The notes: generated from the sequence alone by a model not told the origin. 64,000 nt of DNA from Kribbella solani (GCF_014205295.1 NZ_JACHNF010000001.1:7564001-7628000); one strand, 5' to 3'. Shown: positions 34,091 to 42,516, numbered from the stretch's first letter. Program-made: numbers and translations.

Positions 34091-34660
34091 CTAGGGAGTG
34101 TGGCCGAAAGCCGCGGTGAACGCCTCGCGGAAGAGGGTCGGCAGGTCGGGGTCGCTGTCGTCGGACGCCCAGCGGAGCAAGGCGGTGTGGGCCGCTCCGA
34201 GGCAGGCGCTCGCGGCGGCCCGGGCGGCGTACTCGAGGGTGGGATCGTCAGCGCAGATTGCAGTCACGAACGCCTCCTGCAGGCGGAACTGGCTGTCCAG
34301 ATGCCGGGCCTGCAGCGCGGGCGTCGAGATCATCAGTTGCAGTCGCGTACGGAGCAGGTCGTGGTCGTTGGTGACCGCCAGGTCAAGCGTGGCGAGCACG
34401 GTACGCCCGATCCGGTCGGCGAGTGAGCCGGTCGCGGGCAGTTGGGTGATCTTCGCCGCGGCCAGTTGGTCGAAGTCGTCGTACAGCACCAGGTCTTCCT
34501 TGGTGGGGAAGTTCCGGTAGACCGTCATCGCGGAGACGCCGGCCGCGGCGGCGACGTCGTTCACCGTGGTCGCGTCGTACCCGCGGTCCGCGAACAGGCG
34601 GAGCGCCTGGCGCTGGACGCGTTGCCGGGTGTCCGCGCGCTGGCGGTCCCTGAGGTTCAT
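34091..34660 (-). CDS. TetR-family transcriptional regulator
   Basis: 189 residues. HTH at about 10-58: TRQRVQRQALRLFADRGYDA, TTVNDVAAAAGVSAMTVYRN. The C-terminal helical domain (AcyR-like family) ends FREAFTAAFGHTP. ATG 34660 starts next to a palindromic operator shared with the divergent SDR gene, so it most likely represses the SDR and itself. Confidence 0.9.
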   Translation of the reverse strand: MNLRDRQRADTRQRVQRQALRLFADRGYDATTVNDVAAAAGVSAMTVYRNFPTKEDLVLYDDFDQLAAAKITQLPATGSLADRIGRTVLATLDLAVTNDHDLLRTRLQLMISTPALQARHLDSQFRLQEAFVTAICADDPTLEYAARAAASACLGAAHTALLRWASDDSDPDLPTLFREAFTAAFGHTP

Positions 34661-34669
34661 GTGGTAGAT

Positions 34670-34686
34670 ACTAACATCATGATAGT
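34670..34686. promoter_or_regulatory. TetR operator between TetR and SDR genes
   Basis: ACTAACATCATGATAGT, a 17-bp palindrome centred on the C, with two A/A mismatched pairs. It lies directly between the divergent starts. Confidence 0.75.
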
Positions 34687-34693
34687 TTCTAAC

Positions 34694-35437
34694 ATGAATG
34701 ATCAGGTGGCGTTGGTGACCGGGGCATCCCGCGGCATCGGGCGGGCGATCGCGGAGCGGCTGGCCGCGGCCGGTGCCGAGATCGCGGTGCACTACAACCG
34801 GGACCAGGCCGGCGCCGAGGAGACGCTGGCACGGATCGGCGGGCGCGGGTTCGTGCTCGGCGCGGAGCTCGGCGTACCGGGCGATGCCGACGAGGTACTC
34901 CGGCAACTGCAGACAGGTTTGGCGGGGAGGCCGCTTGGCGTACTGGTGAACAACGCCGCCGCGCCGCCGAACGGACCGATCGACGCGGACACCGAGGCCG
35001 GGTTCGACCGGTTGATGGCGGTGAACGTACGGGCGCCGTACTTTCTCATCCAGCGGTTGCTGCCCGTACTCGCCGACGGCGCGCGGATCGTCTCGCTGTC
35101 CTCGGTCGCGACCCGGATGGCCAATCCGGGGCAGACCTCGTTCGCGATGACCAAGGGCGCGGTCGAGACGATGACGCGTACGCTCGCGCAGGAGCTCGGG
35201 CGGCGCGGCATCACGGTGAACGCCGTCGCCCCGGGCGCGACCCGGACCGAGGCGAACGGCGCGGTCTTCGAAGCGCCCGGTCTGACCGAGCTGATCGTCG
35301 GCCAGACCGCGCTCGGCCGATTGGGCAGCGGTGAAGATGTCGCCGAGGTGGTCGCGTTCCTCGCCTCGCCGGGGGCGCGGTGGATCACCGGTCAGGTCGT
35401 CGACGCGTCCGGTGGGCTGCACCTCGGGGTGGGGTGA
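34694..35437 (+). CDS. SDR-family oxidoreductase with altered active-site tyrosine
   Basis: 247 residues, close to FabG-type SDRs: VTGASRGIGRAIAERL near 9, LVNNAAAPPNGP, catalytic serine in VSLSSVATRM, and GLHLGVG at the end. The usual Tyr-x-x-x-Lys reads Phe-Ala-Met-Thr-Lys (TSFAMTKGAVETM), so the proton-donating tyrosine is missing and normal catalysis is doubtful unless another residue replaces it. ATG 34694 was chosen as first codon after the operator; ATG 34679 lies within it. It is controlled by the divergent TetR. Its stop abuts that of nagB. Confidence 0.88.
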   Translation: MNDQVALVTGASRGIGRAIAERLAAAGAEIAVHYNRDQAGAEETLARIGGRGFVLGAELGVPGDADEVLRQLQTGLAGRPLGVLVNNAAAPPNGPIDADTEAGFDRLMAVNVRAPYFLIQRLLPVLADGARIVSLSSVATRMANPGQTSFAMTKGAVETMTRTLAQELGRRGITVNAVAPGATRTEANGAVFEAPGLTELIVGQTALGRLGSGEDVAEVVAFLASPGARWITGQVVDASGGLHLGVG

Positions 35438-36166
35438 TCAGGGCGTCGATTCGGAGTCCAGGAAGAGCTGGACGTTGGGGTGGGTGCGCAGTGCGGTACC
35501 GGGGTGGTTGGGGCCGATCGGCTGGTTGAGGGTGTCGCGTACGGCTTGCAGCTTGACCGCGCCGGGGACGGATCCGATCAGTGCATGGGCGTTCAGCAGG
35601 CGGGGGATCGTGACGGTGATCGCGTGCGTGGGTACGTCGTCCAGCGTCGGGAAGTTGCCCTCGTCGACCTGTTGGCGGCGGCTGGTGCCGTCCAGCGCGA
35701 CCAGCTTCGTCGCCTGCGGGTCGGCGAAGTCGGCGGGCGGGTCGTTGAAAGCCAGGTGGCCGTTGACGCCGAGGCCGAACAGGACGAGGTCGAACGGCTC
35801 GGTGCCCATCAGATCCGCGTAGTGCTCCGCGCCGGCCTCCGGTGCGAGCGGGTGGAAAGTTGCCTGCGGCACCTTGTCCAGGAAGCTCCGGTGCAGCCAG
35901 TTCCGGAACGCCTGCGGGGCGTCGGCGGCCAGGCCGACGTACTCGTCCATGTGGAAGAACTCGATCAGCTTCCAATCGATCCCCGGCGCGTTGGCGAGTG
36001 CGGTCAGGGTCGCGGCCTGGCTGGGCGCCGCGGCCAGCATCACACGGGCCTGTCCACCAGTCGCGGTCGCCTGGCGGAGCAGCTCGGCGGCGGCCGTCGC
36101 GGCGGCGCGGCCGAGGTCCGCGCGGGTCGGGAGGGTACTGATCCGCGGCGCGTGCTCGACGGTCAT
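35438..36166 (-). CDS. nagB: Glucosamine-6-phosphate deaminase
   Basis: 242 residues. FFHMDEYVGLAADAPQAFRN (catalytic Asp region) and FGLGVNGHLAFNDPPADF are the family signatures. It converts glucosamine 6-phosphate to fructose 6-phosphate and ammonia, the last step of amino-sugar use. ATG 36166 has AAGGAG five bases upstream. Its presence near the GH20 hexosaminidase and sialidase supports local amino-sugar catabolism; no NagA or kinase gene is seen in the window. Confidence 0.92.
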   Translation of the reverse strand: MTVEHAPRISTLPTRADLGRAAATAAAELLRQATATGGQARVMLAAAPSQAATLTALANAPGIDWKLIEFFHMDEYVGLAADAPQAFRNWLHRSFLDKVPQATFHPLAPEAGAEHYADLMGTEPFDLVLFGLGVNGHLAFNDPPADFADPQATKLVALDGTSRRQQVDEGNFPTLDDVPTHAITVTIPRLLNAHALIGSVPGAVKLQAVRDTLNQPIGPNHPGTALRTHPNVQLFLDSESTP

Positions 36167-36220
36167 GAAGACTCCTTCGGGGAGACATGTGGTGCGCACA
36201 GGCTTACACAACCGGGGCTT

Positions 36221-36239
36221 CCCCCGATCGGATCGGGGG
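36221..36239 (+). terminator. Hairpin followed by TTTT upstream of the DedA gene
   Basis: CCCCCGATC-G-GATCGGGGG, then TTTT. It lies 92 bases before the DedA start with no + strand gene just upstream. It may end read-through from the left or belong to a leader. Confidence 0.6.
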
Positions 36240-36330
36240 TTTTCCCCCGGTCGGTACGGTGGGTGGCCCGAGGCGGAACCGTGGGCTGGCTCCAGTGTTT
36301 GTGGGGAGCCGGCTCACTAACTTCGTCTGC

Positions 36331-37014
36331 ATGGTGACGACGACAAGTCAGGCACTGATGACCACGCTGCAGACAACGACCGCGGAGCCGACCGGCGGAG
36401 TGGCCGGGTGGGCGATCGATTTGATGGAGCGGCTCGGTCCCGCCGGTGCCGGGCTCGCGGTCGCGCTGGAGAACCTGTTTCCACCACTGCCGAGCGAGGT
36501 GATCCTGCCACTGGCGGGGTTCGCGGCCAACCGGGGTGATTTCGGGTTGATCAACGCGATCGTCTTCACCACGCTCGGCTCCGTGATCGGGGCACTCGCC
36601 CTGTACGGGGTGGGCGCGGTGCTCGGCCGGGATCGGACCAGGGCGCTGGCGTCGAAACTGCCACTGGTCAAGGTGCGGGACGTGGACAAGGCCGAGGAGT
36701 GGTTCGTTCGGCACGGTTCGAAGGCGGTGCTGATCGGGCGGGTGGTGCCGGTCGTTCGGAGCCTGATCTCAGTGCCGGCCGGGGTGGAGCGGATGCGGCT
36801 CGCGGTGTTCCTGCCGCTGACCGCACTGGGCAGCCTGGTGTGGAACTCCTTGCTCATCCTCGCCGGGTACCAGTTGGGCGAGCGGTGGCATGTGGTCGAG
36901 TCATCGGTCGGGGTGTTCCAGAAGCTCGTGATCGTCGGCGCGGTGGCGGCGGTCGCTTGGTTCGTGGTTGTCAAGCTCAGGGCCAAACGTTCGACATCTG
37001 AGAAAGTCAAGTAG
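36331..37014 (+). CDS. DedA-family membrane protein
   Basis: 227 residues. The DedA (SNARE-associated) domain covers about 30-195: LENLFPPLPSEVILPLAG with the conserved membrane-embedded glutamate, the re-entrant/arginine motif GRVVPVVRSLISVPAGVERM, and NSLLILAGYQLG. A C-terminal helix (VIVGAVAAVAWFVVVKLRAK) ends in a basic tail. DedA proteins act in lipid carrier (undecaprenyl phosphate or phospholipid) flipping. ATG 36331 is probably leaderless, with TAACTT at 36318-36323. Confidence 0.92.
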   Translation: MVTTTSQALMTTLQTTTAEPTGGVAGWAIDLMERLGPAGAGLAVALENLFPPLPSEVILPLAGFAANRGDFGLINAIVFTTLGSVIGALALYGVGAVLGRDRTRALASKLPLVKVRDVDKAEEWFVRHGSKAVLIGRVVPVVRSLISVPAGVERMRLAVFLPLTALGSLVWNSLLILAGYQLGERWHVVESSVGVFQKLVIVGAVAAVAWFVVVKLRAKRSTSEKVK

Positions 37015-37073
37015 GGCGCTCGACTTTCACTACGCTCAAGGCATCACAACCAATGCCTCAGGAGTTGGGTCAG

Positions 37074-37778
37074 ATGCCATCAGCCGCATTCGAGTCGCAG
37101 GCCGCACCAGAGCCGCAGAACGCCCTGGCGCCGCAGACCGTACCGGAGCCGCTGGTTTGGCCGCAGTCGGTGGTGACGGTGGTCGGCAACCCACGACCAG
37201 GCTCGCGGACAGCCGCCGCGGCCGCGTCCGTCGCGGAGTTGCTCGCCTCCGAGCTCGGCACGCCGTACCGAATCGACGAGCTCATTGATCTGGTCACGTT
37301 CGCACCAGCGATCTTCCGCGGCGACCAGTCCAGCAAGGCAGAACGGACCGGCGAGGCAGAACAGACCGGGGAAGCACAACGGGCAGCCGAGGTAGAACGG
37401 GCCGCGCTGGAGAACGCCGTCGACCTGGTGTCATCCGCCTCAGTGATCGTCATCGCCACACCGGTCTACAAAGGCAGCTACACCGGCCTGGTCAAGAGCT
37501 TCCTGGACATCCTTCGCCCCCAGGCCCTAGCCGGCGCGGTCGTGATCCCAGTGACGGTCTCCGCCGCCCCCAGCCACAAACTCCTGGCCGACCAACACCT
37601 CCGCCCAATCCTCGCCGAGCTGGGCGCCACCACCCCCGTCCCCGGCGTCATCCTCGAAGAACACGACCTCGAAGACCTCCAAGTAGTCCTCGCCACCTGG
37701 ATCCGCACCAACGCGACCATCATCCAATCCACCACCATCGCCCTCCAACCAGTCCCCGAACCCACCCCAACCCACTAA
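37074..37778 (+). CDS. NADPH-dependent FMN reductase (SsuE-like)
   Basis: 234 residues. FMN-binding loop VVGNPRPGSRTAAAA near 38, ATPVYKGSYTGLVKSFLDIL near 140 and VPVTVSAAPSHKLLADQHL place it in the SsuE/MsuE group that supplies reduced flavin to monooxygenases. A charged insertion of about 30 residues (SSKAERTGEAEQTGEAQRAA) with an internal repeat lies between the first domain strands. ATG 37074 has AGGAG upstream; ATG 37053 is possible. No monooxygenase is adjacent. Confidence 0.88.
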   Translation: MPSAAFESQAAPEPQNALAPQTVPEPLVWPQSVVTVVGNPRPGSRTAAAAASVAELLASELGTPYRIDELIDLVTFAPAIFRGDQSSKAERTGEAEQTGEAQRAAEVERAALENAVDLVSSASVIVIATPVYKGSYTGLVKSFLDILRPQALAGAVVIPVTVSAAPSHKLLADQHLRPILAELGATTPVPGVILEEHDLEDLQVVLATWIRTNATIIQSTTIALQPVPEPTPTH

Positions 37779-38139
37779 CCCCCACTCCCACCCCCCGGGC
37801 CCGCCCACTCGGCTTGGGGGTTCTCCGCTCGTGTACCAGTCGAGAACCCCCAACACAGGTGGATATCCACTAGCGCCTGGTCGTAGTCGTGGGGTGTAGG
37901 GACGGTTGCGGGCGTTCATCTCTGAGGTGGCCGCGGCGTGGGAGTTGGTCCATCACAAGTGCCTTCCAGCCCGTACGCACACGCCCCTGCGCGTACTCGG
38001 CCCGCGCGGGGTACGTACGCACACGGGCCTTGGCACTTACGCGCGGCCCGCGCGAGGTTGGCCGGTGCAAGCGGCCCGGCGCTTTCAGCAGTTGATGACT
38101 GATGCTGCACGCTGGCGGGAGGTTGCCTGCTTGAGTGGA
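37779..38139. other. Intergenic region without a recognisable gene
   Basis: This 361-base stretch holds family A repeat copy 2 (37818-37870), a direct repeat CGTACGCACACG (37972 and 38014) and an imperfect stem with arms AAGTGCC / GGCACTT (37957-38038). Short open frames here look non-coding. Confidence 0.6.
37818..37870. repeat. Dispersed palindromic repeat, family A, copy 2
   Basis: Inverted repeat TTGGGGGTTCTC / GAGAACCCCCAA (37814-37825, 37842-37853), then GTGGATATCCAC (37859-37870). 47 of 53 bases match copy 1 at 20564-20616, and most changes keep the pairing or fall in the loop. Confidence 0.8.
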
Positions 38140-38170
38140 GGTTGCCCCCTGGAAATTCGAGGGGGCAACC
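38140..38170. repeat. Dispersed palindromic repeat, family B, copy 1
   Basis: GGTTGCCCCCT / AGGGGGCAACC with a 9-base loop GGAAATTCG. The IS3 element is inserted five bases to its right. A second copy lies at 54619-54657. Confidence 0.8.
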
Positions 38171-38215
38171 CCGTTTGAACTGGTCCCCGAAAGTTGGACT
38201 GGCTGGGTAGGGAGC

Positions 38216-39124
38216 CTATGCCGTGAGGGTCTGGGTGCGGTATTGCACTGGGCTCAGGCCCTTGAGTGTTGTTGAGGTGCGGTGGTTGTTGTACCAGTGG
38301 ATGTAGTCGGCGAGTGCGGTGGTGAACGCGTCGGCGCTGGTGAAGGTGGTGTGGTGGAAGAGTTCTTCTTTGAGGTGTCCGAAGAAGTTCTCGATGATGG
38401 CGTTGTCGTAGCAGTTGGCTTTGCGGGACATCGACTGGGTCGCGCGGGCGGTGGTGAGTAGGGCCTGCCAGGAGTGGTGCTGGTATTGGAAGCCTTGGTC
38501 GGAGTGGACCAGCAGGCCGGGGCTGGGGCGCTGGGTGGTGAGTGCTTGTTGCAGGCTGGAGTTGGTGAGTTGCAGGTTAGGTGAGTCGCTGGTTGTGTAG
38601 GCGATGATCTGGCGGTCGAACAGGTCCATGACCGGCGACAGGTAGAGCTTGCGGCCGGCGATGGCGAACTCGGTCACATCGGTGACCCACTTGCGGTTCG
38701 GAGCGGTGGCGGTGAAGTCACGGGCCAGCAGGTTCGGTGCGGTCTTGCCAGTCGCGCCGGTCGTGCTGGTCTGGCCTTTGAACGAGTTGTAGCGGCGGCG
38801 GCGCCGGACCAGGCAGACCAGCCCGAGGCGCCGCATCAGCGCCAGGACGGTCTTCTTCGCGACCCGCCAGCCGGCGGTCACCAGTTCGCGGTGGACGCGA
38901 CGATGCCCGTAACGGCCTTTGTTGTTCTCGAACACTTCCCGGATGGCGGTCTTCAGGGCGGCGCGTGGGTCCGGCGAGGCGAGGCGGGCCTGGTGGTAGA
39001 AGAACGTCGACCGGGCCAGACCAGCAACCTCCAGCAATACCTCGAGGCGGTGGTCAGCCTTGAGAGCGGTGACGGCCTGGGCCTTCAGCGTCGTTGCTGG
39101 GCTCTCAAGGCACGCAATTTTCCC
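38216..39124 (-). CDS. IS3-family transposase OrfB (DDE integrase domain), made by -1 frameshift
   Basis: The frame opens at the slippery site and runs to 38216 (302 residues after the shift). A helical HTH_21-like part (LLEVAGLARSTFFYHQARL, NKGRYGHRRVHRELV) leads into the rve core with catalytic Asp in WVTDVTEFAIAGRKLYLSPV, Asp in LLVHSDQGFQYQ and Glu in YDNAIIENFFGHLKEE. It ends HWYNNHRTSTTLKGLSPVQY. A TTG at 39037 could start a separate OrfB, but fusion with OrfA is the family rule. Confidence 0.92.
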   Translation of the reverse strand, partial: GKIACLESPATTLKAQAVTALKADHRLEVLLEVAGLARSTFFYHQARLASPDPRAALKTAIREVFENNKGRYGHRRVHRELVTAGWRVAKKTVLALMRRLGLVCLVRRRRRYNSFKGQTSTTGATGKTAPNLLARDFTATAPNRKWVTDVTEFAIAGRKLYLSPVMDLFDRQIIAYTTSDSPNLQLTNSSLQQALTTQRPSPGLLVHSDQGFQYQHHSWQALLTTARATQSMSRKANCYDNAIIENFFGHLKEELFHHTTFTSADAFTTALADYIHWYNNHRTSTTLKGLSPVQYRTQTLTA

Positions 39125-39594
39125 AGGTAGGCGTTTTCGGCCCGCAGCCGCTCGTTCTCGCGACGCAACCGCTCCAACTCACTCACCTCACCCAATTCAC
39201 CCGCAGACCGGCCACGATCACCACCACCGGCACCCGGTGGGCGGCCCGGACGTTTCGGGCGCAACCCGTCATCACCCTCGTCGCGGTACTTACGGGCCCA
39301 GTTCTCGATCAATTTCGGCGACGACAACTCGAACTCCCGCGCGAGCGCGACCTTCGTCTCGCCCGCGAGAAACCGCCGGACCACCTCGCGCTTGACCTCG
39401 AACGAGAAGACCCGTTTCCCCGGCATCGCCACCAACGCTCCCGTACCTCGAACACGCCACCGGTCGTACAACCGGTTCACCGCTGAAGCACTCCCACTCA
39501 GCCGCACCGCGACCGCCTGCCGGCCCCAGCCAGCCTCGAACAACGCTACCGCCTCACACCGCTGCTCCTCAGACAACGAACTACCACCACGCAT
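39085..39594 (-). CDS. IS3-family transposase OrfA
   Basis: 169 residues. Two helix-turn-helix units (LSEEQRCEAVALFEAGWGRQ, FSFEVKREVVRRFLAGETKV with ALAREFELSSPKLIENWARK) bind the terminal repeats. A leucine-zipper-like stretch (ELERLRRENERLRAENAYLG) serves for dimerisation. ATG 39594 is the first codon after the inverted-repeat region. Without the frameshift translation ends at 39085. Confidence 0.9.
   Translation of the reverse strand: MRGGSSLSEEQRCEAVALFEAGWGRQAVAVRLSGSASAVNRLYDRWRVRGTGALVAMPGKRVFSFEVKREVVRRFLAGETKVALAREFELSSPKLIENWARKYRDEGDDGLRPKRPGRPPGAGGGDRGRSAGELGEVSELERLRRENERLRAENAYLGKLRALRAQQRR
39118..39124 (-). promoter_or_regulatory. Programmed -1 frameshift heptamer GGGAAAA
   Basis: In OrfA frame it reads G GGA AAA; slipping back one base gives GGG AAA and continues in the OrfB frame without a stop. 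Confidence 0.85.
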
Positions 39595-39653
39595 ACAACC
39601 ACTCCCCAGAATCAGAACTGAATTTCTCAGTCCAACTTCTGGGGAGCAGTTCA

Positions 39654-40041
39654 GTTTGAGGGGGCTGCCCCTCATACGGCAGCAAGCTCAGGGGTTGGCC
39701 GGTGAGGTTGTCCGTTCGCTGGTCGTATCCGGGGAATCGACGCTTGTATCCGAGGTCGGCGATGGGGGCTGCGAGCGGAGTGGTGTCCGGGACGGTGCTT
39801 TCGGGTACGCCGGATGATGGACGCTCGTGACTCGAGCGCGACGTTGGTGTGCCTCGTTCAGCTGAAGGCGGTGCGTCGACTCGATCCCCCGGCTCTCGGG
39901 GCGCCGGGGGATACCTGACCGATGTACGGTCCGGCGGGCAGCCGGTCGTGTTTGACCGGCTGCCGGTTGAGCGACTGGCTGACTAGCTGATCCGTTGGGT
40001 GGTTGGGGTGGGTGGGGATTGGGTGGTTGGGATGGGTGGGG
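39654..40041. other. Intergenic region with two strong hairpins, no gene recognised
   Basis: 388 bases between the IS element and the convergent exporter gene. Hairpins ATCCCCCGGC / GCCGGGGGAT (39884-39912) and GGCAGCCGGTC / GACCGGCTGCC (39937-39964). The second is 77 bases beyond the exporter stop on its strand and may be its terminator. A GGTACGCCGGATG motif near 39805 resembles the kinase repeat core. Confidence 0.55.
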
Positions 40042-42516
40042 TTAGTCGTGGTTGGGGCTGGTGGGGGTGTGGCGGAGGGTGGTTAGGGCGGGGAGGAGGG
40101 TGGAGGTGAAGGTTAGGACGGCGGCGGTGGCGGCGATGGTTAGGTAGATGGAGATGGGGCCGGTGGGGAGGGCGCTGGTGGAGATGGTTGCGGAGAAGGG
40201 GATCAGGCAGGCGAGGGCGACCGCGGTGCCTAGCGTGATACCGGCCAGGGTGATGAGGGTGCTTTCGGTGGTGAGCATTCGGAGGACCTGGAAGCGGGTG
40301 GAGCCGGTCAGACGCTGGAGGGCGAATTCGCGGCGCCGGCGCAGTGTCGTCGAGACCAGGGTGTTGACCACCGAGACCGCCGTGTACGCGATCAGCATGC
40401 CGACGAGCATGTAGTTCACCCACGCCTGCGTCTGCAGATCGGCCGCGTTCTCGGTGACCAATGTGCTGCGATCAGCGACGTGTACGCCGGGATGCGCTGC
40501 CGCGACCTTCGCCAACGCCGGGCCAACGTCCGTGCCAGGCGCGGTGCGTACGAGCACCTGCTTTGTCAGGCCATCAGTCGTGTGAGCGGCGACCAACGAC
40601 GCGGGCAGGATGAGCGTTTCGTACCCACGTTCCGCCGCGAACGTCGCGACCACCCGCAACTTGACGGGCGTACCGTCGCCCATCGTCAGCTCGATCTCCG
40701 AGCCGACACCACGCCCGGTCTTCGACGCCATGTACTCCGGAATCGCCGCCGTCGATCCGGTCAGTCCGGTCAGCGAACCGGCGGTCAACCGCACCGGCGC
40801 CGTACCGTCCTTACCTTGCGCGTCGACGCCGATCACCGGTGCGCCGTCCTCGTCGAACGGAGCGTTGCGTGGCTCGTCGATCGCCGCGGTACTGCGGACG
40901 AATGCCGACGCCGAAGTCACGCCAGGAACCGCGCGTACCTGCTTGAGCACCGTCGACGACATCCCCGCATCCGAAGCCAGTACAGCGTCCGCCCGCAGGT
41001 CACGAGTGAATGCCTCCGAGGCCGCATGTACCTGCGTGGTCTGCATGTAGAGGTTCGCGGTCGAGATGCCGACGGCAAGCATCACCGGCATCACCGCGGC
41101 CGACATCGCCACGGATCGTGCCGACAGGTTGCGGATCGCGAGCCGACCGTTGACCCGGGTGAGTGCCTGCACCGGCCAGCGCCAGAACGCCAGCACCAGA
41201 TTTGTCCAGAACGGCCCGAGCAGCGCGACCCCGATCGCCCAGCAGAGTACCGACGGTCCCGCCGTCGCGCCGGCCAGCGGGCCGGTCATGACTGCCGCGG
41301 TGACGATCAGCAGCGCGAGTCCGCCACCAAGGAAGGCCAGGCCGAAGAACAGGCGTACCCAGCCGAACCACTTCCGCTGCAGCGATGCTTCGACGAGCGC
41401 CTCGACCGGGCGGATCTTGGCCGACTTCCTTGCCGCGATCAGCGCCGCGCCGATGGCCGCGAGTACTGCCGCGCCGGCGCCGGCCGCGAACGGAATCCAG
41501 CCCTGTGAGAACTCGACCACCGGCGACGCGACGCCGTGCGAACCGAGCTGCTCGAACAAGAACCGGCCGAGGAAGATGCCCGGTACGCACCCGAGCGCGA
41601 CCGCCGGCAGCGCGACCATCAATGCCTCGCCGAGGATCATCTTCCGGACCTGACCCGGGGTCGTGCCGATGCCGCGGAGCAGGGCGAACTCGCGTTCCCG
41701 GTGCTGGGCGGAGAGCGCCAGCGTGGACGCGACCACGAACATCATCGTCATCACCGCGATCCCGCCGAACGAGCCCGCGATCGAGATCAGCGCGGTCCGG
41801 TGCGACTCGGCGTCCGGGTGCTCGGCCAGGCCGCGGTCGACGCCGGACCGGACGGTCAGGTTGCCGTCGATCGTCTCCAGGCGCTTCTGGACGGCGTCAA
41901 GATCGGTGCCTTGGGCAACTTGTACGCCGACGTCCGCGAACCGGTCCGGGTTGCGTACGAGCTGGGCGGCGTCCTGGTCGGAGAAGAACGCATGACCGGA
42001 CGGACCACTCGCGACGCCGCTGATCGTGAACGTCTTCGGGGTGCCGTCGATCATGAACACGGCCCGGCCACCGACCGTGCCGGACGGGACCACGACCTCA
42101 CCGGAGCGCGGCGCGCGACCAGCCGTCAGGGTGTACGGCGCGAGCGACGCGCTGGACCAGTTGTGCCCCTCGGCCACCGACGAGGCCACCGAGGTGCTGA
42201 TAGCAGGAAAGGTGTAATCGCCAGTAGCGGACGAAACCCCTTCAGCAGAACGGATCTTGCCGAGCAGCTCGACCGGTACGCCGACCCGCTCCGGCAGGGG
42301 AGTGGCGTCCTCGCTGCCGGGCCGCAGATGTGATTGCTTGCCGGTGACAACGAGTGAGGCGGCGGCCAGGCGCTCCGGCTGGACGTTCGACCGGATGCCG
42401 GTTTCCATCAGACCGCCACAGGCCATCACGATCGCCGTACCGAAGATGACGGCGACGAAGGTGGCGATGAATCCGCTCTTGCGGAAGCGCAGGGTACGGA
42501 CGGCCAGGCGCATCAT
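40042..42516 (-). CDS. ABC exporter permease, FtsX/MacB family with two FtsX domains
   Basis: 824 residues. An N-terminal membrane helix (about 15-35, GFIATFVAVIFGTAIVMACG) is followed by a MacB-like outer domain and the first FtsX domain (helices at about 255-380), then two helices, a second outer domain and the second FtsX domain (about 715-815). Ten membrane segments are expected. ALSAQHREREFALLRGIGTT and TTLRRRREFALQRLTGSTRF are the conserved cytoplasmic helices. It works with the ATPase encoded just upstream (ATGA overlap), likely exporting a lipid, peptide or drug rather than importing. Confidence 0.92.
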   Translation of the reverse strand: MMRLAVRTLRFRKSGFIATFVAVIFGTAIVMACGGLMETGIRSNVQPERLAAASLVVTGKQSHLRPGSEDATPLPERVGVPVELLGKIRSAEGVSSATGDYTFPAISTSVASSVAEGHNWSSASLAPYTLTAGRAPRSGEVVVPSGTVGGRAVFMIDGTPKTFTISGVASGPSGHAFFSDQDAAQLVRNPDRFADVGVQVAQGTDLDAVQKRLETIDGNLTVRSGVDRGLAEHPDAESHRTALISIAGSFGGIAVMTMMFVVASTLALSAQHREREFALLRGIGTTPGQVRKMILGEALMVALPAVALGCVPGIFLGRFLFEQLGSHGVASPVVEFSQGWIPFAAGAGAAVLAAIGAALIAARKSAKIRPVEALVEASLQRKWFGWVRLFFGLAFLGGGLALLIVTAAVMTGPLAGATAGPSVLCWAIGVALLGPFWTNLVLAFWRWPVQALTRVNGRLAIRNLSARSVAMSAAVMPVMLAVGISTANLYMQTTQVHAASEAFTRDLRADAVLASDAGMSSTVLKQVRAVPGVTSASAFVRSTAAIDEPRNAPFDEDGAPVIGVDAQGKDGTAPVRLTAGSLTGLTGSTAAIPEYMASKTGRGVGSEIELTMGDGTPVKLRVVATFAAERGYETLILPASLVAAHTTDGLTKQVLVRTAPGTDVGPALAKVAAAHPGVHVADRSTLVTENAADLQTQAWVNYMLVGMLIAYTAVSVVNTLVSTTLRRRREFALQRLTGSTRFQVLRMLTTESTLITLAGITLGTAVALACLIPFSATISTSALPTGPISIYLTIAATAAVLTFTSTLLPALTTLRHTPTSPNHD

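Larger units (their letters stand above)
38176..39653 (-). mobile_element. IS3-family insertion sequence, complete (1,478 bp)
   Basis: Terminal inverted repeats start TGAACTGGTCCCC on the left and TGAACTGCTCCCC on the right, both continuing with AAGTTGGACTG after two or three bases. A 3-bp GTT duplication flanks it (38173-38175 and 39654-39656). It encodes orfA and orfB with a slippery GGGAAAA at the junction, the IS150-like organisation. Both reading frames look intact, so it may be active. Confidence 0.92.

Noticed and set aside
38216..39037. OrfB as an independent gene starting at TTG 39037
   Set aside because: Possible, but the open frame upstream to a GGGAAAA slippery site and the IS3 family rule favour OrfAB made by frameshift.
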